A DNA stretch of 12,657 nucleotides. It comes from Mesorhizobium amorphae (GTDB taxonomy: Bacteria > Pseudomonadota > Alphaproteobacteria > Rhizobiales > Rhizobiaceae). A model generated the notes under the pieces. The model was not told the origin of the DNA. It ran no database searches and was given only the letters and a program-made list of their open reading frames with translations. The stretch spans positions 1 through 12,657 of the forward strand of contig QFNI01000084.1 of assembly GCA_003240775.1 (NCBI GenBank), read 5' to 3'. Each line of letters starts with the position of its first letter. Within the stretch, counting starts at the first letter, position 1. The position numbers were made by a program, and so were the translations under genes. Shown here one piece after another: positions 1 to 6,783 of the stretch.

Positions 1-668
<668 letters not shown>

Positions 669-676
669 GGAATTCC

Positions 677-1516
677 TTACTTGACCGCGCCCGACGTGAT
701 GCCGCGGATCAGCTGGCGCGAGAAGACGAGGTAGAGCCCGAGCACCGGCAGGATGGCGAGCGTGAGCGCTGCCAGCACCGCGTTCCAGTTGGTGACGAAC
801 TGCCCGATGAAGATCTGCGCGCCGAGCGTGACCGTCTTGGTGCCTTCGGACGGCGCGAGGATCAGCGGAAACCAGAGGTCGTTCCAGATCGGGATCATGG
901 TGAACACGGCGACCGTGGCCATCGCCGGCCGGACCAGGGGCAGCACCAGGCGGAAGAAGATGCGGTATTCCGACAAGCCGTCGATGCGGCCGGCGTTCTT
1001 CAGGTCGTCGGACACCCCGCGCATGAACTCCGACAAGATGAAGACGGCGAGCGGCAGACCTTGCGCGGTGTAGACGAGGATCAGCGCCGTCAGCGTGTTG
1101 ACGAGGCCCGATGCCACCATCAGCTGGAGGATGGCGACCGTTCCCAGCCGGATCGGGATCATGATGCCGAGCGCCAGATAAAGGCCCATCATCGTGTTGC
1201 CGCGGAAGCGGTATTCCGAAAGCGCGAAGGCCGCCATCGCGCCGAAGAGCAGCACGAGGAAAAGCGAGACCACGGTGACGGTGAGGCTGTTGCCGAAATA
1301 GGCGATGAAGTCGCCCTGCGCCATGACGGTGGTGTAGCCCACCGTGTCGAAGGTTTCGGGCGTCGGCGGCGAAAGCGGCGAGCGGAAGATCGCGTTGCGC
1401 GATTTCAGCGAGTTCACGACGATCACGAGCACCGGAAACAGCGCGATGACCGTGTAGAGGATCAGCACGGCATGCGCGCCGAGCGTGCGGGGAAGCGAGG
1501 CTGTGGCGCGGCTCAT
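677..1516 (-). CDS. ABC sugar transporter permease (MalG/UgpE type)
   Basis: This inner-membrane subunit of a carbohydrate ABC importer has 279 residues from the ATG at 1516. The open frame continues upstream to 1630, but that would add 38 Cys/Ser/Pro-rich residues overlapping the preceding permease and looks unlike a permease N-terminus. A first membrane segment lies at about residues 14-36 (AVLILYTVIALFPVLVIVVN), followed by several more hydrophobic helices, as expected for six-helix MalG-type subunits. The cytoplasmic EAA loop is at about 173-197, reading KNAGRIDG then FFRLVLPLVRP. The family's usual opening EAA is degenerate here, while the invariant G and the LPL-P end are kept. The protein ends RGITSGAVK, a typical MalG-like tail. 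It sits 55 nt after the partner permease and 8 nt before the ATPase. The substrate, an amino sugar or its oligomer, is inferred from context. Confidence 0.93.
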   Translation of the reverse strand: MSRATASLPRTLGAHAVLILYTVIALFPVLVIVVNSLKSRNAIFRSPLSPPTPETFDTVGYTTVMAQGDFIAYFGNSLTVTVVSLFLVLLFGAMAAFALSEYRFRGNTMMGLYLALGIMIPIRLGTVAILQLMVASGLVNTLTALILVYTAQGLPLAVFILSEFMRGVSDDLKNAGRIDGLSEYRIFFRLVLPLVRPAMATVAVFTMIPIWNDLWFPLILAPSEGTKTVTLGAQIFIGQFVTNWNAVLAALTLAILPVLGLYLVFSRQLIRGITSGAVK

Positions 1517-1571
1517 GGGGCGGATCTCTGGGGGGAGCCGGCAGGCCGGAAGGGGGTGTGCGCCATCCGCA

Positions 1572-2507
1572 TCAGAACTGATACCGCCTGAGCTTGCGCT
1601 GCACGGCGAACAGATAGACGCAGACCCCAAGCAGGATGATCAGAAACATCATCGAAGCGATGGTCGCGCCCATGTTGGGATCGCCCAGCTGGAGCTGGAA
1701 GCCGAAGAAGGTGCGGTAAAGGAAGGTGCCCAAGATGTCGGTTGCATAATTCGGGCCGGCAAGCGCGCCCTGGGCGGAATAGATTAGGTCGAAGGCGTTG
1801 AAGTTGCCCACGAAGGTGAGCACCGAGATGATGCCGATGGACGGCAGGATCAGCGGCAGCTTGATCTTCCAGAACTGGCTCCAGCCCGTCACCCCGTCGA
1901 TCTCGGCGGCTTCGATCACCTCGTCGGGGATGGAAAGGAGCGCGGCATAGATCAGCATCATCGGGATGCCGACGAACTGCCAAACCGAGATCAGCCCGAG
2001 CGTGGTCAGCGCGTATTCCTCCTTGCCGAGCCAGGGCGTGAAGAGCGAGCGCAGGCCGATCGTGTCGAGCAGGCTAGGCGCCACGCCCCACAACGGCGAC
2101 AGGATGAGCTTCCACACGAAGCCCACGATCACGAAGGACAGGATGGTGGGGATGAAGATGGCGGTGCGGTAAAACGCTGCGAAGCGCAGCCTGGGCGAGG
2201 ACAGGAGAGCCGCCAGCGCGACGCCGATCGGGTTCTGCACGACCATGTGGATCAGAAAGAACCAGGTGTTGTTCCACAGCGCGTTCCAGAAGGAAGCGGA
2301 CCAGCGCGGGTCGCCCAGCAGGGTGCGGAAATTGTCGAAGCCGACGAAGGACTGGACGCCCTGGGCGGTGCGGTAGAGCGAAAGCTGCAGCGTGCCGAAG
2401 AGCGGCAGGATCATGATCGCCGTGTAGACGAGCACGGCCGGCGCCAGGAACACCAGGATGTGCCAGCGGAAGGGGCGCTTGGGGGGTGCTTCTGGCGCGA
2501 GGGACAT
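1572..2507 (-). CDS. ABC sugar transporter permease (MalF/UgpA type)
   Basis: This is the second inner-membrane subunit of the same importer, with 311 residues from the ATG at 2507. An upstream in-frame ATG at 2537 is possible but adds only ten unremarkable residues. The short basic N-terminus (PPKRPFRW) is followed by a membrane helix at about 15-38 (HILVFLAPAVLVYTAIMILP), the hallmark order for UgpA-like proteins, then about five more helices. The EAA loop at 199-222 is intact: EAAEIDGV followed by FWKIKLPLILP, the contact site for the ATPase. The C-terminus is basic (RKLRRYQF). The gene lies 220 nt downstream of the binding-protein gene, and the gap carries a large inverted repeat that may lower permease expression relative to the binding protein. 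Family call is firm; substrate is inferred. Confidence 0.94.
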   Translation of the reverse strand: MSLAPEAPPKRPFRWHILVFLAPAVLVYTAIMILPLFGTLQLSLYRTAQGVQSFVGFDNFRTLLGDPRWSASFWNALWNNTWFFLIHMVVQNPIGVALAALLSSPRLRFAAFYRTAIFIPTILSFVIVGFVWKLILSPLWGVAPSLLDTIGLRSLFTPWLGKEEYALTTLGLISVWQFVGIPMMLIYAALLSIPDEVIEAAEIDGVTGWSQFWKIKLPLILPSIGIISVLTFVGNFNAFDLIYSAQGALAGPNYATDILGTFLYRTFFGFQLQLGDPNMGATIASMMFLIILLGVCVYLFAVQRKLRRYQF

Positions 2508-2588
2508 GGGGCTTTCGGAAGCGTGGGGGCCAAGCAAGGGAATGGCCTGCGCATGTCGGGTTGAGAGTCTGGCGGCGACGGAGCCGTT

Positions 2589-2697
2589 TCCCCTCCCCCT
2601 TGAGGGGAGGGGTCAGGGGTGGGGCTTAAGACCTCCACCGCGCAAACGGTCGTTCAGTTCACTCCCACCCGTACCCCTCCCCTCAAGGGGGAGGGGA
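2589..2697. repeat. Composite intergenic inverted repeat, two perfect 25-bp arms
   Basis: The arms at 2589-2613 and 2673-2697 are exact reverse complements of each other, separated by 59 bp. Each arm is itself a hairpin: CCCCTCCCC, a 5-nt loop, then GGGGAGGGG (2590-2612 and 2674-2696). Beyond the arms, partial complementarity continues inward (GGGGTGGGG at the left against CTCCCACCC at the right). The element fills the spacer between the binding-protein stop and the permease start. C/G-rich palindromes of this sort are common between genes in Alphaproteobacteria, so a dispersed repeat is likely. Here it could also act as an mRNA stabiliser or partial terminator that favours the binding protein. 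The structure is seen directly; its function is inferred. Confidence 0.85.
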
Positions 2698-2727
2698 GGC
2701 GGAGAGCTAGGCGCTAGATCCCCGCGC

Positions 2728-3981
2728 TCACTGAGCCGGCTTGTACCAGCTGTCCAACCCCTGCTGGAGCTTCTGGCTGGCCTGTTCGGGGGTCTCGGTG
2801 CCGTTGATCACGTTGGCCGATTCCACCCAGGTCTCGTTTTCCAGGTTCGGCGTGCCGCGCGACAGCACCTGGTAGGTGGAGCGGATCGTGGGCTGGCATT
2901 CCTGGCGCCAGGACACGAATTCCTGGGCGAGGTCGTCCTTCATCGTCACTGGCGTGGACGACAGCGAGAAGAAGCCCGGCAGCGCGTTGGCGTAGATCGC
3001 CGCGAATTCCGGCGACGCGACCCAGGAAAGGAAGGTCTTGGCCGCTTCCTGGTTGGCGCTCTTCGCGTTCAGGCCGATGCCGATGTCGTTGTGGTCAGAG
3101 ATGTAGCAGGTGTCGCCGGCATTGCGCACGGGCGGGGGAAAGGCGCCCATGGTGAACTGCGCCTGGGACTTGAAGGTCGCGATCTCCCAGGAGCCCGCGG
3201 GATAGATCGCCGCGCGGCCGAGCGTGAAGAGGTTCTGGCTGTCGGGATAGGACTGCGCCTCGAAGCCGTCGCCGAGATAGGGCTTCCACTTGGCGAGCGT
3301 GGCATAGGGCGCGACCCAGTCGGCGTCCGTCAGCTTCTGGGTGCCGGCGATCAGCGCCTTGCGGCCTTCCTCGCCCTTCCAGTAGGTCGGGCCGATGTTC
3401 TGGTAGCCCATGGTGGCGGCTTCCCAGAGATCCTTGGTGCCCATGGCCATGGGGATGTAGGTGCCGTCGGCCTTGATCTTGTCGAGCGCCGCAAAGAACT
3501 CGGCCTCGGTCTTGGGCTCGGTGATGCCCAGCTGGTCGAAGGCGTCCTTGTTGTAGATGAAGCCGTGGATCACGGATGCCATCGGCACGCAGAAGGCCTT
3601 GGAGCCGTCATCGGTGGACCAGGCGGACTTCGCCACGTCCGAGAAGTTCTCCATGCCCGGCAGCGCGGTCAGGTCGGCGAGCTGGCCCTTGTTGAAGAGC
3701 TCGAGCGAGGCGTCGAAGGGGCGGCAGGTGATCAGATCGCCCGCCGAGCCCGCGTCGAGCTTGGCGTTGAGGGCCGCGTTGTATTCGGTGGGGGCCGAAG
3801 GCGAGAACGTCACCTTGATGCCGGGATGCTTGGCCTCGAAGGCGGGGATCAGCTGTTCCTGCCAGATCTGCAGGTCGTCGTTGCGCCAGGACTCGATGGT
3901 GAGGGTCGCGTCCTGGGCCTGGGCCGCCCCGGTGAGCGCGGTCGCAGCCGCGAGGCCTGCGAGGGTGAGCTTGAGTTTCAT
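2728..3981 (-). CDS. ABC transporter periplasmic sugar-binding protein (UgpB/MalE-like, family 1)
   Basis: This extracytoplasmic solute-binding protein would capture substrate and deliver it to the permeases encoded downstream. It has 417 residues from the ATG at 3981, chosen because AGGAGG lies 9 nt upstream and because a clean signal peptide starts there: basic MKLK, a hydrophobic core to about residue 20, and AQA|Q cleavage after residue 22. The open frame continues to 4176 but the extra residues are charged and not signal-like. The mature part begins with a type-I beta strand (ATLTIESWRNDD) and carries typical family-1 features, including PAFEAKHPGIKV, an aromatic-rich GFIYNKDAFDQLG hinge region and LFTLGRAAIYPAGSWE. 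Four cysteines (ITC, AFC, DTC and QEC contexts) could form two disulfides in the periplasm. It is the second gene of the leftward operon, after murQ. A ligand such as MurNAc, GlcNAc or a disaccharide is inferred from the catabolic genes, not visible in the protein. Confidence 0.93.
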   Translation of the reverse strand: MKLKLTLAGLAAATALTGAAQAQDATLTIESWRNDDLQIWQEQLIPAFEAKHPGIKVTFSPSAPTEYNAALNAKLDAGSAGDLITCRPFDASLELFNKGQLADLTALPGMENFSDVAKSAWSTDDGSKAFCVPMASVIHGFIYNKDAFDQLGITEPKTEAEFFAALDKIKADGTYIPMAMGTKDLWEAATMGYQNIGPTYWKGEEGRKALIAGTQKLTDADWVAPYATLAKWKPYLGDGFEAQSYPDSQNLFTLGRAAIYPAGSWEIATFKSQAQFTMGAFPPPVRNAGDTCYISDHNDIGIGLNAKSANQEAAKTFLSWVASPEFAAIYANALPGFFSLSSTPVTMKDDLAQEFVSWRQECQPTIRSTYQVLSRGTPNLENETWVESANVINGTETPEQASQKLQQGLDSWYKPAQ

Positions 3982-3990
3982 GGTTTGGAG

Positions 3991-4042
3991 CCTCCTGTTT
4001 GTTTGACCGCCGGCTTTTGGCTGCCGGAATTCCCCTGTTTGT
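3991..4042 (-). other. Intercistronic hairpin flanked by direct repeats, ahead of the binding-protein gene
   Basis: In the 79-nt gap after murQ, read on the minus strand, ACAAACAGGGG (4032-4042) and ACAAACAGGAGG (3991-4002) bracket a small stem, CCGGC / GCCGG with an 8-nt loop (4010-4027). The second copy contains the ribosome binding site of the binding-protein gene. The stem is short (5 bp) and has no U-run, so it is not a convincing terminator. It may help to stabilise or process the mRNA 5' of the binding-protein gene. The repeats are seen directly; the role is speculation. Confidence 0.4.
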
Positions 4043-4060
4043 CTTTGTTCACGCACGCTT

Positions 4061-4981
4061 TCACAGCGCGCTCTCTTCGAGCGCTCTGAGTGCCGCCCGG
4101 AGATTGTTCTGGTGTTCCACGAGAAGCGCTTCGGCTTGCGCCTCGTCGGGCGCACCGGCGGCGAGCAGCACGGCATGCTTCACGCGCCCGCCGCTCCGGT
4201 CGAGCAGCGCGCGGGCCTGGCTCTCGTCGATGCCGGCTATCGCGGCCACCATGCGGGCTGCGCGATCGCGCAGCTTCGCGTTGTCGGCGCGCATGTTGAC
4301 CATGAAGGGCCCGTGCACGTGGCCGAGCTTCACGGCCGCGAGCGTCGAGACCATGTTGAGCGCGATCTTCTGCGCCGTGCCCGCCCCCATCCGCGTCGAG
4401 CCGGCCACCACTTCGGGCGCCGTGGCGAGCAGCACGGGGATGTCGGCTTCCGCCAGAATCGGCGTGCCGGGGTTGTTGGAAAGGCCGATCGTGCGCGCCC
4501 CCCGGCGCTTGGCCTCGCGCAGCGCGCCGAGCGCATAAGGGGTGGAGCCGCTGGCCGCGAGCGCGATCACGCAATCATTCGGGCCGATCGCCGCCTCGGA
4601 AATCTCGTGCGCGCCCTGTTTCTCGTCGTCTTCGGGCGCGCCGGGCAGGTCGAACAGCGCCTGAGTGCCGCCGGCAAGGAGCACGCGGATGCGGGCGGGC
4701 GCGATGCCGAAGGTGCCCGGCAGCTCCAGCGCATCCGCGAGCGCCATCAGGCCCGAGCTTCCGGCCGCAGCATAGATCAACCGCCCATCCCCGCCCAAGG
4801 CTCCCGCCACCGCTTCGGCAGCAAGCGCCAGGGCCGGCACCGCATCGCGCACGGCACGCGCGGCTGCCGCCTGGCTGTCGGCCAGAAGGGTGAGTGCGGC
4901 TTCCGGCGCCAACAGGTCGAGCTCGGCCGCTTCGCTTCGAAGCGCTTCCGTCTGCTGGGCCGGGGTGGCTGGTTGGATCAT
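4061..4981 (-). CDS. murQ: MurQ-type N-acetylmuramic acid 6-phosphate etherase
   Basis: Members of this cytoplasmic SIS-fold family cleave the D-lactyl ether of MurNAc-6-phosphate to give GlcNAc-6-phosphate. This one has 306 residues from the ATG at 4981 (E. coli MurQ is 298). Family signatures are clear: YAAAGSSGLMALADALELPGTFG, with the Glu that corresponds to the catalytic acid/base; APEDDEKQG with the second conserved Glu region; ALAASGSTPYALGAL; SNNPGTP; and GSTRMGAGTAQK followed by LNMVST, the diagnostic MurQ box. ADNAKLRDRA and the C-terminal helical domain follow. No purine-rich ribosome site precedes the ATG, and the predicted promoter -10 ends only 8 nt before it, so the message may be leaderless. 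A TTG at 4999 also lies in frame but falls inside the predicted promoter. It is first gene of the leftward operon and divergent from the kinase. Some relatives may act on other sugar phosphates, so MurNAc-6-P is the best but not the only possible substrate. Confidence 0.9.
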   Translation of the reverse strand: MIQPATPAQQTEALRSEAAELDLLAPEAALTLLADSQAAAARAVRDAVPALALAAEAVAGALGGDGRLIYAAAGSSGLMALADALELPGTFGIAPARIRVLLAGGTQALFDLPGAPEDDEKQGAHEISEAAIGPNDCVIALAASGSTPYALGALREAKRRGARTIGLSNNPGTPILAEADIPVLLATAPEVVAGSTRMGAGTAQKIALNMVSTLAAVKLGHVHGPFMVNMRADNAKLRDRAARMVAAIAGIDESQARALLDRSGGRVKHAVLLAAGAPDEAQAEALLVEHQNNLRAALRALEESAL

Positions 4982-4988
4982 CGCCGGG

Positions 4989-5009
4989 GACGATACCAAA
5001 AAAATACCA
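4989..5009 (-). promoter_or_regulatory. Putative operator, copy 1 (two TGGTAT hexamers, 11-bp period), murQ side
   Basis: Read on the minus strand, two TGGTAT hexamers (5009-5004 and 4998-4993) are joined by five T and followed by CGTC. The same 21-bp element occurs in opposite orientation at 5116-5136 with 18 of 21 positions identical. The hexamers are spaced one helical turn apart, on the same DNA face. It overlaps the predicted murQ promoter spacer and -10, a position suited to repression. The likely ligand is the GntR/UTRA protein encoded at 6016-6783; that pairing is inference. Confidence 0.6.
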
Positions 5010-5017
5010 CTTGTCTA
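4990..5017 (-). promoter_or_regulatory. Predicted sigma70-type promoter for murQ and the leftward ABC operon
   Basis: On the minus strand TAGACA (5017-5012) and TATCGT (4995-4990) are separated by 16 nt. The first matches TTGACA at five of six positions, the second is a weaker TATAAT match. Initiation about 7 nt downstream would fall close to the ATG at 4981. The same geometry is repeated on the kinase side. This is prediction from spacing and motif only. Confidence 0.45.
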
Positions 5018-5107
5018 GCGACGTTAGCGAATGGATTTTCTTCGCCAGACTTTTCGCCCCAAGCTCAGCCATTTCCTCCCGCAGGCAGCGCAAGAACGTT
5101 TTACGGC

Positions 5108-5135
5108 TTGGCGATTGGTATTTTAATGGTATTGT
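5108..5135 (+). promoter_or_regulatory. Predicted sigma70-type promoter for the kinase-gntR-SIS-nagA operon
   Basis: TTGGCG (5108-5113) and TATTGT (5130-5135) are separated by 16 nt, the same arrangement as the murQ promoter opposite. Initiation would fall near 5142, just ahead of the ribosome binding site at 5142-5149, giving a very short leader. Both boxes are imperfect, so confidence rests mainly on the symmetry with the other side. Confidence 0.45.
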
Positions 5136-5136
5136 C
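5116..5136 (+). promoter_or_regulatory. Putative operator, copy 2 (two TGGTAT hexamers, 11-bp period), kinase side
   Basis: TGGTAT at 5116-5121 and 5127-5132 are joined by TTTAA and followed by TGTC. It is the inverted partner of the element at 4989-5009, differing at only three positions. It covers the predicted spacer and -10 of the kinase promoter. The outward-facing pair would let one regulator close both operons. Confidence 0.6.
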
Positions 5137-5141
5137 AGGCC

Positions 5142-5149
5142 GGGGAGAG
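5142..5149 (+). promoter_or_regulatory. Ribosome binding site that decides the kinase start
   Basis: GGGGAGAG lies 6 nt upstream of an in-frame TTG at 5156. An ATG in the same frame at 5126 has no such site and falls inside the predicted promoter, so the TTG is the preferred start. Confidence 0.55.
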
Positions 5150-5155
5150 CGAGCC

Positions 5156-6019
5156 TTGGCCTTGTTGATCGGCATCGATGGCGGCGGCACGAGCTGTCGC
5201 GCCGCAGTGGCAGCGGAAACCGGCGGCATTCTGGGCCGCGGGCGTGGCGGGGCCTCGAATGTGCTGACCAGCGTTGCTGGCGCGCTCGAAAGCATCGCTC
5301 ATGCCGCCGGAGAAGCGCTGGAGGCGGCCGCGCTCCCATCGGATGCCATCGCGGAGGCGGATGCCGTTCTGGGGCTCGCGGGCGCCAATGTCGGACCCTA
5401 TGGCCAGGAACTGCTTGCGCGCCTGCCCTTTCGCCGCGCCCGCATCGAAAGCGATGCGACCATCGCACTTTATGGCGCCTTGGGCGAGCATGACGGCGCG
5501 ATCGGCATCGTGGGAACAGGCACGGCCTATGCGCTGAAGCGTGGGCGGGAAGTGCGCCATCTCGGCGGCTGGGGTTTTGCGCTGGGAGATGGCGGCAGCG
5601 GGGCCTGGCTCGGCTGGCGCGTGGCGGAAGAAACGCTTCTCGCCTTCGATGGCGTGCGCCCTTCATCGCCGCTTGCAGCCCGTGTGCTCGCGCGCTTCGG
5701 GGGCGAGCCGCAGGCGATGGTGGAATGGGCGACCGCAGCCAAACCCGGCGATTTCGGCGCGCTGGCGCCGCTTCTGTTCGATGACCCCGAGGACCCGCTC
5801 GCCCGCGAACTGCTCGATGCCGGGGCGGCGATGGTGTCGGCCTCGGTGCGTGCGCTCGCGCTTCGGCCCGGTGAGCGCCTGGCGCTGCTCGGCGGGCTGG
5901 CAGAAAAGACCGCTCCACGGCTCGACCCCGATCTCCGCCCCTTTCTCCATCCTCGCCAAGGCGACGCGCTCGATGGTGCGATCCTGCTTGCGCGGCAATA
6001 TTGGGGCGCAGCCCCGTGA
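5156..6019 (+). CDS. BadF/BadG/BcrA/BcrD-family amino-sugar kinase (GlcNAc/MurNAc kinase-like)
   Basis: This is an ASKHA-fold cytoplasmic ATPase, expected to phosphorylate the imported amino sugar at C6. It has 287 residues from a TTG start. Motifs seen: phosphate-1 loop LIGIDGGGTSCRAAV near the N-terminus (Asp8), LGLAGANVG at about 72-80, ESDA with putative catalytic Asp100, phosphate-2 GIVGTGTAY (117-125), HLGGWGFALGDGGSG (135-149) and an adenosine-type GGLAEK near 246-251. Family relatives include GlcNAc kinases, glucosamine kinases and MurK of Clostridium acetobutylicum, which uses both MurNAc and GlcNAc. With an etherase and NagA alongside, MurNAc and/or GlcNAc are the likely substrates, but the sequence alone does not separate these options. 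First gene of the rightward operon; its TGA overlaps the GTG of the next gene. An ATG at 5126 is the alternative start and would add ten residues. Confidence 0.88.
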   Translation: MALLIGIDGGGTSCRAAVAAETGGILGRGRGGASNVLTSVAGALESIAHAAGEALEAAALPSDAIAEADAVLGLAGANVGPYGQELLARLPFRRARIESDATIALYGALGEHDGAIGIVGTGTAYALKRGREVRHLGGWGFALGDGGSGAWLGWRVAEETLLAFDGVRPSSPLAARVLARFGGEPQAMVEWATAAKPGDFGALAPLLFDDPEDPLARELLDAGAAMVSASVRALALRPGERLALLGGLAEKTAPRLDPDLRPFLHPRQGDALDGAILLARQYWGAAP

Positions 6020-6783
6020 GCGACGAGCTGTTTTCCGGCCTGCGCGAGGCGGATGCCCACGCCCCGCTCTATCTTCGCCTCCAGCGCACCATTGAGGACG
6101 CGCTGAGTTCGGGCCGCATCGCGCCGGGCGACGCGCTGCCCTCGGAGCGCGACATCGCGGCACGCGCCGATGTTTCACGTGTGACCGTGCGCAAGGCCGT
6201 CCAAGACCTGGTGAAGCGCGGCGTCCTCGTGCAGCGCCAGGGCTCGGGTACTTTCGTCGCGCCCAAGGTGGGGCGCGTCGAGCAGCAGTTGACGCGGCTC
6301 ACCTCGTTTTCCGAAGACATGGCGCGGCGCGGGCTCGCGACGCGATCGGTCTGGCTCGACCGCGGCATCTATCCGCCCTCGACAGACGAGGTGATGGCGC
6401 TCGGCCTGGGGGCAGGCGATCTCGTTGCGCGGGTGTGGCGCCTCCGGGTCGCGGGCGACACGCCGCTCGCCATCGAGCGCGCCTCGCTTTCGGCTGCCGT
6501 GCTGCCCGAGCCCGCGGAAATCGGCGCATCGCTCTATGCGGCGCTGGAAGCAACCGGCCATCGCCCGGTGCGCGCCATCCAGAGGATCGCAGCCGTCAAC
6601 CTCCAGGATGACGATGCGCGCTTGCTGGATGTTGCGCCGAACGCCGCTTGCCTGTCTATCGAGCGCGTGTCGTTCCAGGCGAGTGGCCGGCCGATCGAGC
6701 TGACGCGTTCGATCTATCGCGGCGACGCCTATGATTTCGTGGCCGAACTAAGCTGGGGTGCCCCCCGGGAAGGAGTGCGATGA
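6016..6783 (+). CDS. GntR-family (HutC/UTRA) transcriptional regulator of the amino-sugar locus
   Basis: This is a DNA-binding regulator with an effector domain, probably a repressor released by a sugar phosphate such as GlcN-6-P or GlcNAc-6-P. It has 255 residues from the GTG at 6016, which overlaps the kinase stop by 4 nt; a TTG at 6001 is possible. The N-terminal winged helix-turn-helix reads PLYLRLQRTIEDAL, then IAPGDALPSERDIAARA (recognition helix DVSRVTVRKAVQDL), and the wing GSGTFVAP ends at about residue 83. The rest (about 92-250) is a UTRA domain: LTSFSEDMARRG, then LPLAIER-like TPLAIERASL, and IELTRSIYRGDAYDF at the C-terminus, as in NagR/YvoA, DasR and NagQ. Being encoded inside the operon suggests autoregulation through the TGGTAT elements in the divergent spacer. 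That link is inference. Confidence 0.92.
   Translation: MSDELFSGLREADAHAPLYLRLQRTIEDALSSGRIAPGDALPSERDIAARADVSRVTVRKAVQDLVKRGVLVQRQGSGTFVAPKVGRVEQQLTRLTSFSEDMARRGLATRSVWLDRGIYPPSTDEVMALGLGAGDLVARVWRLRVAGDTPLAIERASLSAAVLPEPAEIGASLYAALEATGHRPVRAIQRIAAVNLQDDDARLLDVAPNAACLSIERVSFQASGRPIELTRSIYRGDAYDFVAELSWGAPREGVR

Noticed and set aside
1517..1630. N-terminal extension of the MalG-type permease to 1630
   Set aside because: Overlaps the preceding permease by 59 nt and adds Cys/Ser/Pro-rich sequence unlike a permease start; the ATG at 1516 fits the family.
2458..4089. A 543-codon open frame on the plus strand opposite the binding-protein gene
   Set aside because: It is antisense to a gene with a signal peptide, good ribosome site and clear family. 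Its Gly/Arg/Val-rich composition is that of a GC-rich shadow frame.
5009..5022. DasR/NagR-like half site ACTTGTCTA in the divergent spacer
   Set aside because: One half is close to the DasR-type half site ACTGGTCTA but the expected mirror half is missing. The duplicated TGGTAT elements are the better operator candidate.
4112..5155. Extension of the kinase frame upstream through murQ
   Set aside because: The open frame is antisense to murQ and crosses the predicted promoter; the family N-terminus begins at about 5156.
4575..5918. A 447-codon minus-strand frame across the murQ start and the kinase
   Set aside because: It is Arg/Pro/Ala-rich, crosses the divergent promoter region and overlaps two well-supported genes.
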